A program made the position numbers and the translations under genes. Under the pieces are notes generated by a model. The model was not told the DNA's origin. It did no database searches and saw only the letters and a list, made by a program, of their open reading frames with translations. Below are positions 38,240 to 50,546 of a DNA stretch of 64,000 bases, piece after piece (positions within the stretch are counted from its first letter, which is position 1; each line of letters starts with the position of its first letter). Source of the DNA: Uranotaenia lowii (taxonomy: Eukaryota > Arthropoda > Insecta > Diptera > Culicidae); NCBI RefSeq assembly GCF_029784155.1, contig NC_073692.1:156145582-156209581 (forward strand). Direction: 5' to 3'.

Positions 38240-40019
38240 ATAATTTGTAATCGTCTTTTAAGAAAATCTGTGCTCAACAACAAAATATTCATATTTAATA
38301 TAAAGGAATACATATAGTGTAATGCACCAAATTTGGAATCCCTACTGAACTGATTTCCCTTAACTAGAGCAGTCTCGATGACATCCCGACGAGTGACGAT
38401 GATGCCGCAGAGAGTAAGGTCACGTATGGGGAAGTAAAATCTCATTTCACAAACCATCCATCTCCTCGAAGCCAAAGAAATACGACGATGGCAGCGGCAA
38501 TGCCACGACGAAAATAAACCTCTAATACATGTACTAAGCAGCAGCAACGACGGCATAATAAGTATGGTATACGGGACACACTTTTCTTCAGGCAGGTTTC
38601 GGTCGTCTTCATTGCGGCTAATGTCTTTAAAAAATCCCGGCGGGTTGCTTCCGATGTGCTCGGTTCTGGTGCTTCTGGTGCTGCGGCAGGATGAGTAATG
38701 GCAGCTAATTTGGACATCCTCAAATATATACCTACACAAAATTTTGCGGTACGTGGAAGTTCGGGAAGGAAGGGGACATCCTGAAGTGGCCTTCTTCATC
38801 GTCGTTGCGAGAATCGTGGCCGCGACCTGGAAGAAAAACATCGTCTTTGCTTTACCCTGATGAGTCTAATTTTTCATCCTAGGCCCAACGGCTTTCGAAG
38901 GAGTAGAGGAAGAAGGAGGAGGGGCGATGAGCGTGGGAGGCATCTCGGGACAGCATCAGCGGCAGATAAAAGGCAATGGAAAAATAATTACGATGGAAAT
39001 TACTGGTCCCATTTACTGGGAGACATATTTGCATTTATGAGCCATTAATATTTTCAGCTTTTTTCAAGGGCCTGTCTTTTCAGGAGGTTACTGTTGGGAT
39101 CCAGATTCAGATTTGGCTGGAGATATGGCGGGTTGGGGAAATAAACATTTTATCACGCAATTCAACGTTGATTTACACGGTTTTTTTAAGTATGATCAAC
39201 AACAGTAGCAACATTATTGAAAAGACATGTCGTGCATCGAAATCTATTGAAGATCAAAATGTGACTTTTTGATGAATCAAATTATTAAATATATATATTA
39301 AGAACAATTAAGCATATTTTAGCTACTCCAAAAGAACCTTTTTGCTAGAGAAGTTGGTTTTACCATTTTTTTTTTGGAAATTCGCTATTTCGGAATTTAA
39401 CCCTCTGGAACCCAATTTTATTTTTCGTTAAAAAAAAATGCACAAAGGCTTAGTTTTATGATAACAAATAACTTTTGTGCTACGAAAAACTAGAAACTCA
39501 TATAGATGAGAAAAAGTATCGAATTTTTTTTCAAAAATATCATAACCACAGGGGTAAACGAACTTGGCTTTCAGTGTTTTTTCGGTTGTAGTTTTAACAC
39601 ACTGCAACAATTATTATTTTTCACAATTTTGAAACATACTCATAGCTATACTTTATAAATTTTTTTTCACATTATTTTTTTCCGCATATTACTGAGATAT
39701 TTTAACTCATATGTAAAATGAATATTGTACATGTTTTTCGCACTGTTGTCGTTGTATCCAAACCCGAGGAACTTTAAGCGAGGATTATGTTTCATTTCTG
39801 CTACCTAACTTCGAAGATTTTTTTTCTCAAAAAATCAATCTAGATTCAAGATCAGTTTTTAAGATCGAAAAACACATAGATGAAGGGTTTCTGGGGCTAC
39901 CAAAAAAAAAAATAAGTCGAAAAATAGATTGTTAGATTAACATATTTTGAAACATTGTGCGCAAAAAGTCAGAAAAAATATTGATTGACCATGGTTTTAT
40001 ACCATGGTTTATTTTCGTG
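38240..40019. other. Non-coding sequence, 38340-39060 less AT-rich
   Basis: Overlapping frames on the minus strand (38194-38841, 38442-38723) are open but show no family signature and disagree in frame. They are not accepted as genes. The lower-AT block may be single-copy or regulatory intron sequence. Confidence 0.4.
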
Positions 40020-40197
40020 CATTGACTTGCCACGCTGTAGATTGTGGTACCACACAGATTCTCAATAACAACACTTGAAATGAGTATTGAATCCAGGTAC
40101 TTATTTTGGCATCTTGTGTTGAGCTTGATTATTAGTTGTACCTCGTGTATCAGCCAATGCAAGATGTGTGTAGTCACCCTATGCTATGCTATGCTAC
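40020..40197 (-). repeat. Dispersed repeat, copy 2 (inverted relative to 1331-1510)
   Basis: The reverse complement matches 1331-1510 over about 170 bp with substitutions. It ends in iterated CTATG. Confidence 0.6.
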
Positions 40198-40387
40198 TCT
40201 GTCGGAAAACATTTTCGTTTGAGAGGACAGATCTTCTCTTCTTGTATATAAAAAAGGGTGGGTAAATATGTGCGAATACTACCCAAGCAACCAAAAGTCC
40301 CATATCTGCTTGAACTCGTGCCTTAAAAGTTCGATTTTCGCTGAACAAAGGTGCCAAAGGCAATTGGTACCAAATTTTCTTCAATGT

Positions 40388-40680
40388 GAGCATGAAAGTT
40401 ACAAAAGGTTCCTCAAATAGCCTTCTGTGGACTTGAAGTTCCATGAAGTTCCTCAAATAGCCGTTTTTGTGACATGTCAATCGCATCAATTCAGTATAAA
40501 AGTTACACATTGGGTCTCAAATAGCCTTTTATGGACTTGAAACTCCAAGAAGTTCCTCAAATAGCCTTTTTTGTGACATGTCAATCGCATCCATCTAGTA
40601 TGAAAGTTACAAATAAGGTTTTAAATAACCTTCTATGGACTCGAAGTTCCAAAAAGTTCCTCAAATAGCCTTTTTTGAGA
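40388..40680. repeat. Minisatellite, about 105-bp unit, about three copies
   Basis: The landmarks 'cctcaaatagcc' with 'tatggact' and then 'gtgacatgtcaatcgcat' recur with a period near 101-108 bp. Each unit also has a half-period repeat of 'agttcctcaaatagcc'. Copies differ by substitutions. Confidence 0.75.
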
Positions 40681-41189
40681 CATATCCGCCATTTCATGAA
40701 TATGACAAGTGAACCAACATCACAAAAAGGCATATAATCCATAAATCTTTTTTTTTTTTTTGAAGCTTAGAAATTGTTGAAATATATGATTTTTATTGAA
40801 ATTTCAACTCAGAACAACTTAAAGCTTACTCGCAAAGGATTATTTTTTAAAAGAGTAAATTTTTTGACTTTAAAAAATATCGTCCAACTGTATTTACTCA
40901 CCACAAATTTATCACACATTGAATGTCAGTTGAAGCAATTCTTGAATTAAATATCATGGTAAAATCAGAAATTTGTATAATTTCATGCTTAACAGTTATA
41001 AACTTGGACTTTCATTTTTTTAAACCGATATTATTTCAACGGATGTTTGATTTATATGCCGTTTCGTAATGTTTCTAAGTAATAATTAAAATGCGTCTTC
41101 GCTGCTGGCCGCTGGATGCCCTTGTGGGTATTCTAGGAAAGTTTATTAGTATTTCGAATTTTAGCTGCCGGCAAGGCAACATCTAGGCG

Positions 41190-41256
41190 TGGCGTCGTGG
41201 CAGCGTGTTTGGCTATCAGCTCGAAGGGTCGCAGTTCAAATCTGGTATCAGGAATA
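41190..41256 (+). other. tRNA-like stretch, possible SINE head
   Basis: A box B-like GCAGTTCAAATCTGG follows a weak box A-like region. It is degenerate and not a tRNA gene. Confidence 0.3.
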
Positions 41257-41639
41257 ATTTTTTTTATTAGGTTTCAAATCAAACCAATGTGTAGCAGTAC
41301 TGGCGTGCGTGCCGGTATGTATCGAACAAAGTTGACAAACGAAGCAAAACAATTAAGAAAGATGAATTCGGGTGATGTGAGGAATAAAGATGGATGCCGA
41401 GAAACTGGCAGCAACACATGGGCTGGTGGTGACCAAAGTAAGAGAGGAGAGAAGATTTTTTTTGCTTTTGCTGTTTTAACGATTACTGAACAGGAGTTCG
41501 TTCAAATCTGTATTAGAATTTCAAAGTTTCAATGAGAACTTAAATTTTGGGCTGTTTTATTCAGCACATTGATTATGCTGATTAAGCTGTGTTTGACCTT
41601 TTCAACGAGACTTTTGGTTGCTTGGATACTATCTCTTGT

Positions 41640-42321
41640 AGGGGTTTTTACCGATTTCCATGCATTTTTTTTTGTTTTGTTCGTCTCAGCACAAAAATAA
41701 ACACAACGGAGAGAAAATTTGTAAAATTTTAGTTTTTTTTAATTCTTATAAAAAATAAAATGTTTTAAAAACTGCCATGCACTATCATTTGACTAGGCAA
41801 TTTATTCTAAACGAAGGAGCCTTTAAAAGCGCTTTACGAGCAGCACTCAACGAGTATGGCTGATGCTTAAAAATTTGTTTTTTCTTGTTGAACCAGAGTG
41901 AACCGAGCTTAAAAATTTTGTACTTTGAAAATGCGGAATATCTTTGAATCTTACTCTCTTACTTACTGGTTGCGTTCAAAACTATGGTAAGCAAAAAAAT
42001 AAATCATCTTTCATAAAACATTAATGTTAAAAATCGTAACATTCCGTTAAATAAACTGGATAATAAAATTAAAGGGATTCGGTTGAATCCGGCTTACCGA
42101 GATTGTGAGTCTAATCTTATTGAAAATTGGATATTCGACCCAAAATTCATGCACCAACTTCTTCTGTGGTGAGAATTTTTTTGAAAATCTGTTGTGGAAA
42201 TGTGGGCCAGGGGTAAGATTTTGAGGTTTAAGCCTAAGCTCTGAGTCGAAATTGTTATACTTGATTAACTTTAGTCGATTATTTGATTATAAATTTAATA
42301 TTTTGAGTTTAGAGAAGAACA
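41640..42321. other. Non-coding AT-rich sequence
   Basis: Nothing assigned. Confidence 0.45.
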
Positions 42322-44800
42322 CAGGCCCGTACGAATGACCCGTTCATGGGGGGATGGGGGGAGGGGCTTTCGAAATTCAAATTTAACTAGAAATAATAAA
42401 AATGCCAAACATGCACAAAAAAAATATGAAAATTGATTTTTAAAACTATTTTCTTACTCCTGGTCATCACATAAACTCAAAACACAAAATAAATCATATT
42501 AAAGTTGCAAATCAATATTTTTCCTGTAATACATTAATAAATCATTCGAAATTATGTTCATTATTCTGAACTAAGAATTTGTTTGAACATGAAAAAAATT
42601 TAAAGCAGTCTAATATACAAATCTGAAACCAATATTTCCGAATCACCAGCAAATGAATGCGATTGAAAATTTCGAATTAAACCAGAATGTAAAGCTTCGG
42701 CCTTAAAAATGAATACATTTAAAAGGAACACATCAGGTCATAAATTAACCATGATTAAAAATGGTTTAGCAAAATTTTAATAACACAATGCAACAAATTC
42801 AATTTTTTGCGAGTTGCACAGAATTAAAGAGCTTATTTCGACTAATTTTGGAGCGCTGAGTTTTTATCTTTTAGCTTTTGTTTTCGAGATATCTTTTGAA
42901 AATAGGTAAAAATCATTAAATAAATTTGTACGCTTTTTTGACAAAACTATAGAACATTAAAATATTATGAAAACATAATTTTTTGACTCAATGATAAACT
43001 TGCTCTTACAGAACAAGATATTACAACGTTTTGTTTAAATTGTTATTGAACTTTTCTTTTTATAAATATTTAGACGAATTTTCAAAAAAGATTGAAACTA
43101 TTGAATCTTGGATGTTTTTTATAGCTTGAGTCAAATTGTTTCGCAGTTATCAAGAAAGTTGTTAAATGAGTTGAAATTTTCCACATGAAATGCTCAAAAA
43201 CTTTCTTTGATGATGTCATAAATTATTTTATTCCTATGGAAAATTTATATTTTTTAAAGCATTGTATCCCTGAATTAAGAATATAGGGCTATACGTCCGG
43301 AGTATACGTGTTCACCAAATGTAGACTTCGGACCAACCAGATTTCATTGTATAGGTTAAGGTAGTGCCACCTCTATCCCGGTACTACTTCTCCTAAATAA
43401 TGAAATGTTGCGGGGTAAAGTATGGTGTACGTTAATAAGTTTTCCTCGCAAAAATGCTCTTTCGCTCTTTTCAACATCTGTAAAATTTTCTCCTCACTTC
43501 TCTATCCATCTTTATCAATTTTCAGTTCTTATATTCTTTCTTCAAGAATATACATTTCACCGATATGCCGAAAAATAAATTTACAAAAATTAATTAACGA
43601 TGGTTAACTTATCTTAAAGAAGATTTTTTCACAGTCAGTTGAAAAATAAGGTCCTGGCAAAGAAAAAAGATAGACTTTTGTATTTTTTATTAAATATTTA
43701 GATTTATACGCTGGAAGAAGGTTATGTTTTCAGAAAACAAAAATTTTGAAAAACGATTTGCCTATAAATTTTGACTAAACCATTAAAAAACAAATTTATA
43801 GAATTTGATTGATATCTCAAGGGAACAGTATTGAAGTGCTTATTTTTTAATGATTGATTTGGTCGACTTTGGCGTCCTGAACTCCAAACTTTTTTCAGAT
43901 TTTATCTACCAACTCCAGTTTTGTTGATTTGCAAAATCAATCATATTTGAAAAAAAACTGATCATTATACTTCATTCAATTAAGAAATAAAATTTTGATA
44001 ATAATGATGAATGATCTAAAAAATATTAAACTCTCCAGTTTTTCAAAATCTTGGAATATCATTACAAATACTCCTGATCCTACTGGAAAAAGCAAATAAA
44101 GGTTTAATTTAATTTAACAAATTTGTTGAAAAAAAATATCTAAAGTTCAATTTTGTTTAAAACTTTTATGAAAAATCTCTGAAATTAATCTCTGAAAAAA
44201 ATTATTGGATATTTGGATTCAGGGCATCCAGAGTAATCAAAAGAAGCTCTTAAATTATTCACACCTCTCAAAAATGTGGCTTTGTGTAATTTATCAGAAC
44301 CCCTTGGAATGTGGAGTTGAACATTTAAATAGAAGAACAAGTAACAAAAAAACAAACAGAGATTGAAATTTATATCAACATTAAATTTGTAATGACATAA
44401 ACCATTTTTTATGATCAAAGTGATTTGCAATACAGTAATGGATACTAGGTTGATTTCTTTGCTGATTTCAGTAGTAAACACCTGTCACATGCACATTACT
44501 ACTAACTTATTGATAAAAACCCTTGTTCATAAAAACTTCTTAATTGAAACCCAATCTTTAGACGAGATTGGTTTCTTTGTGCATCAAGAGTTGAGTTTCA
44601 ATACAGAATTTCCATTGGATTATAAAGCGAAATTTACAATTTAAAATTAGTTATGCCACAAGTAATTACGGATTAAATAGCACCGGAGGCAAACCAATTT
44701 TCTGACACGTTTGTTAACACTTATTCATTACTTGTACTGAAAAAATCTCCATGGGTAGGAGTTTAACCCCTAAAGGTAAGGGTGTGATTCCCGTACTAGC
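42322..44800 (+). mobile_element. hAT-like non-autonomous element B
   Basis: The left end CAGGCCCGTACGAATGACCCG with a following G-rich run matches element A, and the interior aligns with A over much of its length ('gacaaaactatagaac', 'tttggcgtcctgaactc'). The right end near 44800 keeps the 'aaatctccatgg' subterminal text but its terminal bases are eroded. No transposase frame. Confidence 0.6.
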
Positions 44801-45376
44801 GGTAATTTTTATATTTTGATTTCCATTTTATTGCGCTAACAGATTTTGGAGGATAGGTTCTCCTTTAAGAGGTGAACTTTGGGCTATGCCACCAATAGCC
44901 ACCTGTAGGGAGATAGTTTCATTTTAATTGGCGGGGAAATTTCTCAAGTTTGGGTAGTTTCGAGGTTGAGTGCAGGTGCAGGTGATGGTGATGATGATGA
45001 ACGCGGTACGAATGTTTACATCATCACACGGTTCATCGAGACTACTCAAATTGGGTTCGTGGCAACACAACAGTGTTGCAAGATATTCTGGGTAAGAGTA
45101 TCAAAATACTCATTGAGAAATGAGTACTTTCCCGGTTAGAGAATATGAGAAGTGGAAAGTGACAAATAGCTATCGCTAATGTAATGTGTAGTTGTTTATC
45201 AATTTTTTTAGCTCTTAGATGTCGCCGTCAATTGAAATATAAGGTCCTGGACTAGGAAAAAAGAAAGGAAGAAACTAGATTTTTCATATAAAAAATTAAG
45301 ATTTATATGTTGGCTTCTTAAATGAACACAAAAATTAAGAGTTTAAAGAAAGAAGGCAAATATTTAAAAAATATAT
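44801..45376. other. Non-coding sequence, no assignment
   Basis: Includes a GGTGATG-rich stretch near 44975. No gene. Confidence 0.4.
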
Positions 45377-45897
45377 TTAACCCTTCGTTTCATAAAGTTA
45401 CAAATATGCAACAATTAATTAAAACTGTTCTAGACTTCACATTTAGCTAAAAAGTAAATTTTTTTTTCGATGGGAATAATATTTATAATTTCAAGATCAC
45501 GTTCAATTAAAAAAAAATATTTTTAGTGTTTATAGGAACCAAAAAAACCCACTTGAATCTGAAAAATATGGAATGTGGAAAAAGCCTAATTTTTCAAATT
45601 TTTGGCCTAGTGTAATTCATATTGAGAATTTTTTTTCGACTCAAAAAAAATATTTTCGTATTCCCACTAAAGTAATTTACATAATAAACAAAATTTGAGA
45701 TTTTTTTTTTGTTTTTTCTCTGATATAATGGGTTTTCAATAACTGTTGCAAATATGCAACACCATGCAACGGTAGTACCCTAGCTAGTTATATGGGTTCC
45801 ATAGTGTGTTTTCGAAACTTGCATCGTTAAACAGTGTATTTGTTTCCCGATGACAATGTTTTCGTTATTAATGATTTATTATCATGTTCAGGCCGTA

Positions 45898-45948
45898 TTA
45901 TTCAGGAGGGGGGGATGAGAAAAATTGCCCCCCCCCCCCCCTGAATAA
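45898..45948. repeat. G-tract/C-tract hairpin
   Basis: TTATTCAGG plus a G run is mirrored by a C run plus CTGAATAA, with a short AT spacer. It resembles the end of another CAGG-type element and would form a very stable stem. Confidence 0.7.
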
Positions 45949-46931
45949 AGAGGGCCCCCGAGGTGAAAAAAATAAAAGTTTTGCTCTAAACCGTTATCAA
46001 AACTAGAAAAATATTATAAAAAGTTCAAAATTTATCAAACTTTAAAATAGGACGGGTCCGAATAATTAACTTATTTAGGATTTGTAATTCAGCGTATGTA
46101 AAACACATTATTTTGATTTTTTTTTCCGCGGCCCATTGGTATAACAAATACATATTTTGAATAAAAAAAAAATGTCGGATGCCTTCATAACTTGCAAAAT
46201 AAGCATACACCAATTTTCAAAAGTTCTATATTATTCAACGTGATTCAAACTCAAGTACGGGGCTTTATCCAGAGAGTTTAAAAATCTAAAAACAAACAAC
46301 GAATACGCTTTTTTATTTTTCCACTTGAAAATTCAGTACTATCTGCCAACATTCGATAACCGAGGTTTGAAGTATTGGTTTGCTTTTTTTTTTCTTAGAG
46401 ATGAATGAATGATTTGATTGAAAATTACAATGCTCATTATTTTTTACTGAAGTATGAACCGTTTCTTATTATCAATCGACGAAAAATGCTCTTTATTTAT
46501 ACTATTCAACCTTTTCCTGGAAGCTCTGGAAGTTGATTTTGAATTGAAACTTTTTGTTCTCGAATTTAGTTTTATTTTTATTTCTTTTTTATTCTTAAAC
46601 TGATTTCAAGTTTGAATTCTAATTTTAGAATCATGTTCCAAATTCTAATGCTCATTCCGAAGAAATCTTTATTGTTCTTTTAATTTTGCCAACAAATGAT
46701 ATTTAATAGTTTAATGTAATTTGTAATTGGATCATTCCTTCAAAACTAAATTGAGACTTTGCTCTTCAATATCAAGTTTGTTTATTAAAACTGGCATATA
46801 GTTATGGTATGATTTAAGATTAAGAATCTTTATCAGAACCAATTACAATACGTTTTCGGAATTGATTTGTGTTGATTTGTTCAAGGTTATGTTCAGAAAA
46901 GTAGTATAGGTAAGAAGCTTTCCATTTTGCC

Positions 46932-47164
46932 GCCGGTCGTGGCCTAGAGGATAGCGTTCCAGCCATCTAAGCCAGAGTCCATGAGATCGAATCCCGATCA
47001 CGGCACATATAGTGCTCTTTCCGTGGTCTGGTGGTAAGATGCTAGCCATAAAATCCTTGAAAGATGTACGCCTTAGAGTTAAGTAAATTAGATCTCTTCA
47101 AAGAAACATGAAGTTTCACTGAGATCGTAAGGAATAATTTCCTCAGTAGGTGGTATATTATCGC
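46932..47164 (+). mobile_element. tRNA-derived SINE, family 1, copy 1
   Basis: The head at 46932-47004 has box A TGGCCTAGAGG and box B GATCGAATCCC inside a tRNA-like stem that begins and ends with GCCG/CGGC. The body ('atctcttcaaagaaac.tgaagtttca') aligns with the copy at 60731-60965. Confidence 0.75.
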
Positions 47165-47185
47165 ATAACTACTCCTAGCTAATTT

Positions 47186-47535
47186 CGCGAGAGTCTTTGT
47201 AGTCTAGTGGATAAGCTGGTGCGAGTCTGGTTCCGATGTGCCAGGCTGGGTTCGATTCCCGGTATCGGCGAGACAACTTTTGGGTTCGAATCCCATAAGA
47301 AACCTACAGGTAAGATGTGTTTCCTCTTATAACTGATTATATGAATGTTTAACCAGCTGCCAGCTGGCCAGGTATATGCACGGATGCCGGAATACCTCTA
47401 AGTAACCTGATTGACTCGTTCTTACAAAATATACCTACATACGAAGCCATGGGGTCGGTCCAAGAATGCATGTGAGCACATACTTAGGCAGAAACTGCGG
47501 TGAATCCGTGCACCTGTGGTGGAAAACCAACATAC
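47186..47535 (+). mobile_element. tRNA-derived SINE, family 2, with about 21-bp target duplication
   Basis: The head has box A TAGTCTAGTGG and box B GGTTCGATTCCC. The flanks 47165-47185 and 47536-47556 (ATAACTACTCC-AG-TAA-TT) match at 18 of 21 positions, a LINE-type target duplication. The body recurs on the minus strand at about 62800-63480. Confidence 0.8.
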
Positions 47536-47879
47536 ATAACTACTCCCAGATAAATTCTTAACTTTCCGGTGTCCAGAAATCTAGATTTGCGAAGTTCCTG
47601 TGCGAAAACTATGATTAGTGCAAAAGAAATTAGGAATAAGCATTTATTTCCAGTTGTCGAGTGTGAAGAAAAAAAGGTGTAACCGTTTCATGTTGTTGCA
47701 TATTTGCAACAATTAATATTTTTGCTAAATAACCGAAATATGTGAAAATAATATTTTTTCCTTATTTTTCCCTTCATGTATTCATCATTGCGCACTATTG
47801 AGAATTTTTTCGAGAAAAAATAAAAAATCATGAAATGAAGGGTTAAGAAAAAAATGTCATACGTTTGACTTTAAAATTC

Positions 47880-49105
47880 CATGATTTTTTTTAATAAAGT
47901 TAAATTTCATTTTCATTTTATCGGCCTTATGCCTAAAAATTATGCTGTTTTAGTAAGAACGTTTCATAATTTTGATATTGAAAAAATTCGAAAATTCATC
48001 ATCAATCTATTCATCGCTCCTAAGTTTCTATTCGAATGTTTTTTTTTTCATAATCCTGAAATGTTCTTTCTAAGAGAAAATAACTTCACCAATAAGGTCT
48101 ATATAATTAACATATCTAACGGTGATTGATTACATCATAAAAAGGAATATAATATGAAAATGAAAAAAAAAAATTTTGTGCATATGATTCCATTGGTAAA
48201 TTTAAGCGTATTGAAATCGAATCATTTGTTAGATTTGTTCTATCATAGAAATCGTTTATTATACTCTATTCAATTAAGGAATATTATTATTGATTTATAT
48301 GATTTTAATAAAAAAATAATTTCTACAGTTTTCACAAACAAAAAAAAATTATTGTAAAAAAAAAGAAAAATTTTACTCATATAACAAATTAGATGAAATC
48401 TGCTAAACTATTTGATTTTTGCTTTTAAAACAATCCTAAACTCAATTTAGTTAGGTAATATTTCTTTATAAAATGAGTTAAAAATCTATTATTTCACAGA
48501 AATGGAAAGAGTAAACAATTTGAAAACACTTTTCAGCAGATATCAAAATTGCATGAGGTCTTGGAGAAAGTAAATAAAAATTTTAATTTTGAAACTTTTT
48601 ATAACGTTTTACACTTTTGTCAGAAAAGTGCACACTTTTCTTTATGATTTCTACCTAGTTTCAAAAGTTCCAGGGCATCAGAATTGATCAGCATAAGCGG
48701 TGCAAATGTGCATGTCTTAATCATCAGAACCCTTCTGAATGTGAAGATGAAGAACGAGAAACACAAAATAAAATTGAAGCTTAAATTAGTTTCCCTTAGG
48801 TAGGGTTTTTGCTTGTCAATATTTGAGTTCCATTGCAAAATGTTTGCAAAAAATTACTAATCGAAATTGATAACTAAAAATAAGTTCCAATTTGTAAATG
48901 TCATAAAATGCTGTAAAAATCAATGTCTTAAGCCTAGAGTGATTTAGTATAAGATTGCGCCGGAGGTAATTCAATTTTCTGACATGTTGGCAAACACTTG
49001 TTTCTTACCACTTTTAGGGATCAAATTATTTAACATCGTTATGGAAAATTATACTTGGAAAAAATCTCCATGGAGGGGGATGGGGTTTAACCCCGTTCGC
49101 ACGGC
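47880..49105 (+). mobile_element. hAT-like element C, right part
   Basis: The right end near 49105 reads inward as GCCGTGCGAACGGGG. The subterminal text 'aaaatctccatggaggggg' and interior 'ccggaggtaattcaattttctgacatg' match copies A, B and D. The left end is not clear. Two AT-rich frames (47881-48129, 48154-48357) have no domain. Confidence 0.5.
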
Positions 49106-49849
49106 ATTGCAAGATTCTATAACTTTTTCCACATTCAACCCTTTTGAATGTGGAGTTGAGCATTTCGATGATCATGAAACACAAAATCAAATTCCTTAAC
49201 GCTAGAGGAGTATCTCTTAAAACCCCCTTTTAGTACCTTTGAAAATTTTTTGAATTCTGGAAAACTCCTAAAATGCAGTTATCTATTCAAATAATTCGTA
49301 GAAGCAGTATTATTCACTTTTACACAGTAAATTTTTAAAAATAATCTTGTATTCTTATTTCGCACCCTTTTTTCACATTTTTGGTCCTCAACGCCAATTC
49401 CTACATAAAAAAAAGTAAACTTATGTTTGATCTATCCGTTAAGCAATTCAGAACAAACTGTGGAAGAAAATTTTCGTAATTTTCAATCATTTATATTTTA
49501 ACAAGCAAAAGATATAGTGGTGCAATTCTTATTTAGCTAACTGTAGGTCTTGAACTTTTTTTGCTAACTCTGTTGACTATCGTGAGTAGTAAATATCGGT
49601 CACATGACTTTCAGCTTGAGGTATTAATTAGATTCTTATTTGATGAATGATTTTTACAGTTCAAATTGTTGGTTTCTTGTTAAAAAAAACCTATTCTAAA
49701 GACGAGTTAGGGGTTTCTAAGGTCAAAAATTAGTTTCGATTTGTGATCGCCATCGGTAGGGGAAGAGGGGGCATAATGCCCACGTTAAGAAGAAAGTCTT
49801 GTTTTAGAGTACATTTGAAAAGATGAACTTTAATTTTTGATTGTGTTTG

Positions 49850-49854
49850 GAAGT
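49850..49854. repeat. Target-site duplication, left (GAAGT)
   Basis: GAAGT immediately precedes the left LTR. Its partner follows the right LTR at 58296-58300. Confidence 0.9.
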
Positions 49855-50119
49855 TGTAAGTTGCTCCCCCCGGTGGGGGAGCAAACTTAGTCAAACGTCC
49901 CGATCATCACGTCGGGGTCACCAAAATGTAAGTTGCTCCCCCCGGTGGGGGAGCAAACTTAGTCAAACGTCCCGATCATCACGTCGGGGTCACCAAAATG
50001 TAAGTTGTTCCCCCCGGTGGGGGAACAAACTTAGTTATACGTCCCGATCATCACGTCGGGTCACCAAGATGTAAGTTGCTCCCCCCGGTGGGGGAGCAAA
50101 CTTAGTTAAACTATTAAAA
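49855..50119 (-). repeat. 72-bp tandem array in the LTR (units = LTR end + PBS copy)
   Basis: Units start TGTAAGTT at 49855, 49927, 49999 and 50070. The first three are 72, 72 and 71 bp and the fourth is partial. Each full unit contains a palindrome GCTCCCCC-CGGT-GGGGGAGC and a copy of the tRNA-Trp PBS complement. The same array is at 57448-57712. Confidence 0.95.
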
Positions 50120-50318
50120 TGTAAGTGGAGCAACTTCTTTAAACTACACTGGGCTGTGATACTTTCTTTCGGCTCACAACCGAACACACTCGATTCTAAC
50201 TTGCAACTGAACTATATTTTCTTGAAATATTATTAACACTTACTTTCACACAGTTTACTGCTGCTGACATCAGCAGTAAATGTGCGGCCCGCGTCAGCAC
50301 TAAATGTGCGCGGGCTCC

Positions 50319-50546
50319 TTATACTTGAGTCAAGCCAAGCTTCACGCGCTTGGCCTGCTCCTCTAGTTGGCGCAGCCGGCGTTGGCTGCGCCGCCAATGA
50401 AAGATGATCGCCGCGATGATAAGGGCCACGATGAAGGCCCCATCCATCGAGTACGATGCCACATCGTGCATCGTAATGGAATTTTCCACGTTGGTGTCGC
50501 CTCCGAATGGCCACATGCTTCGTCTGGGTGTCGAATAACTGACCAA
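50319..50546 (-). CDS. LTR-encoded 75-residue putative single-pass membrane protein (3' LTR copy)
   Basis: The ORF starts MVSYSTPRRSMWPFGGD. A hydrophobic segment at residues about 37-52 (GAFIVALIIAAIIFHW) is followed by a strongly basic, possibly helical tail (RRSQRRLRQLEEQAKRVKL). This has the form of a small type I- or III-like membrane protein with a cytosolic basic tail. I do not recognise a family. It lies wholly inside the LTR, downstream of pol in the 3' copy. An overlapping 109-codon frame (50233-50562) lacks such features. Expression is unproven. It could be chance coding in a GC-rich LTR. Confidence 0.4.
   Translation of the reverse strand: MVSYSTPRRSMWPFGGDTNVENSITMHDVASYSMDGAFIVALIIAAIIFHWRRSQRRLRQLEEQAKRVKLGLTQV

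Larger units (their letters stand above)
40284..41630. mobile_element. TIR element with 'CCAAGCAACCAAAAGTC' ends
   Basis: The left end CCAAGCAACCAAAAGTC and its inverse at about 41613-41630 define the ends. ATACTA occurs beside both and may be part of the target duplication. Inside are a roughly 105-bp minisatellite (40388-40680) and a tRNA-like stretch (41190-41256). The 112-codon frame at 41197-41535 has no recognised domain. No transposase. Confidence 0.6.
45381..47842. mobile_element. piggyBac-like non-autonomous element, TTAA flanked
   Basis: TTAA at 45377-45380 and 47843-47846 flanks ends reading CCCTTCGTTTCAT and, inverted, CCCTTCATTTCAT. A second inverted pair, 'acaaatatgcaacaattaat' against 'gttgcatatttgcaacaatt', lies further in. 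TTAA duplication with CCC termini is the piggyBac signature. No transposase is visible. Two SINEs lie inside. Confidence 0.65.

Noticed and set aside
38194..38841. 215-codon minus-strand ORF upstream of the LINE
   Set aside because: It partly enters the LINE region, overlaps another frame and has no family signature.
46932..47004. Functional tRNA gene
   Set aside because: Box A and B are present, but a SINE body follows and the sequence recurs at 60731, so it is a SINE head.
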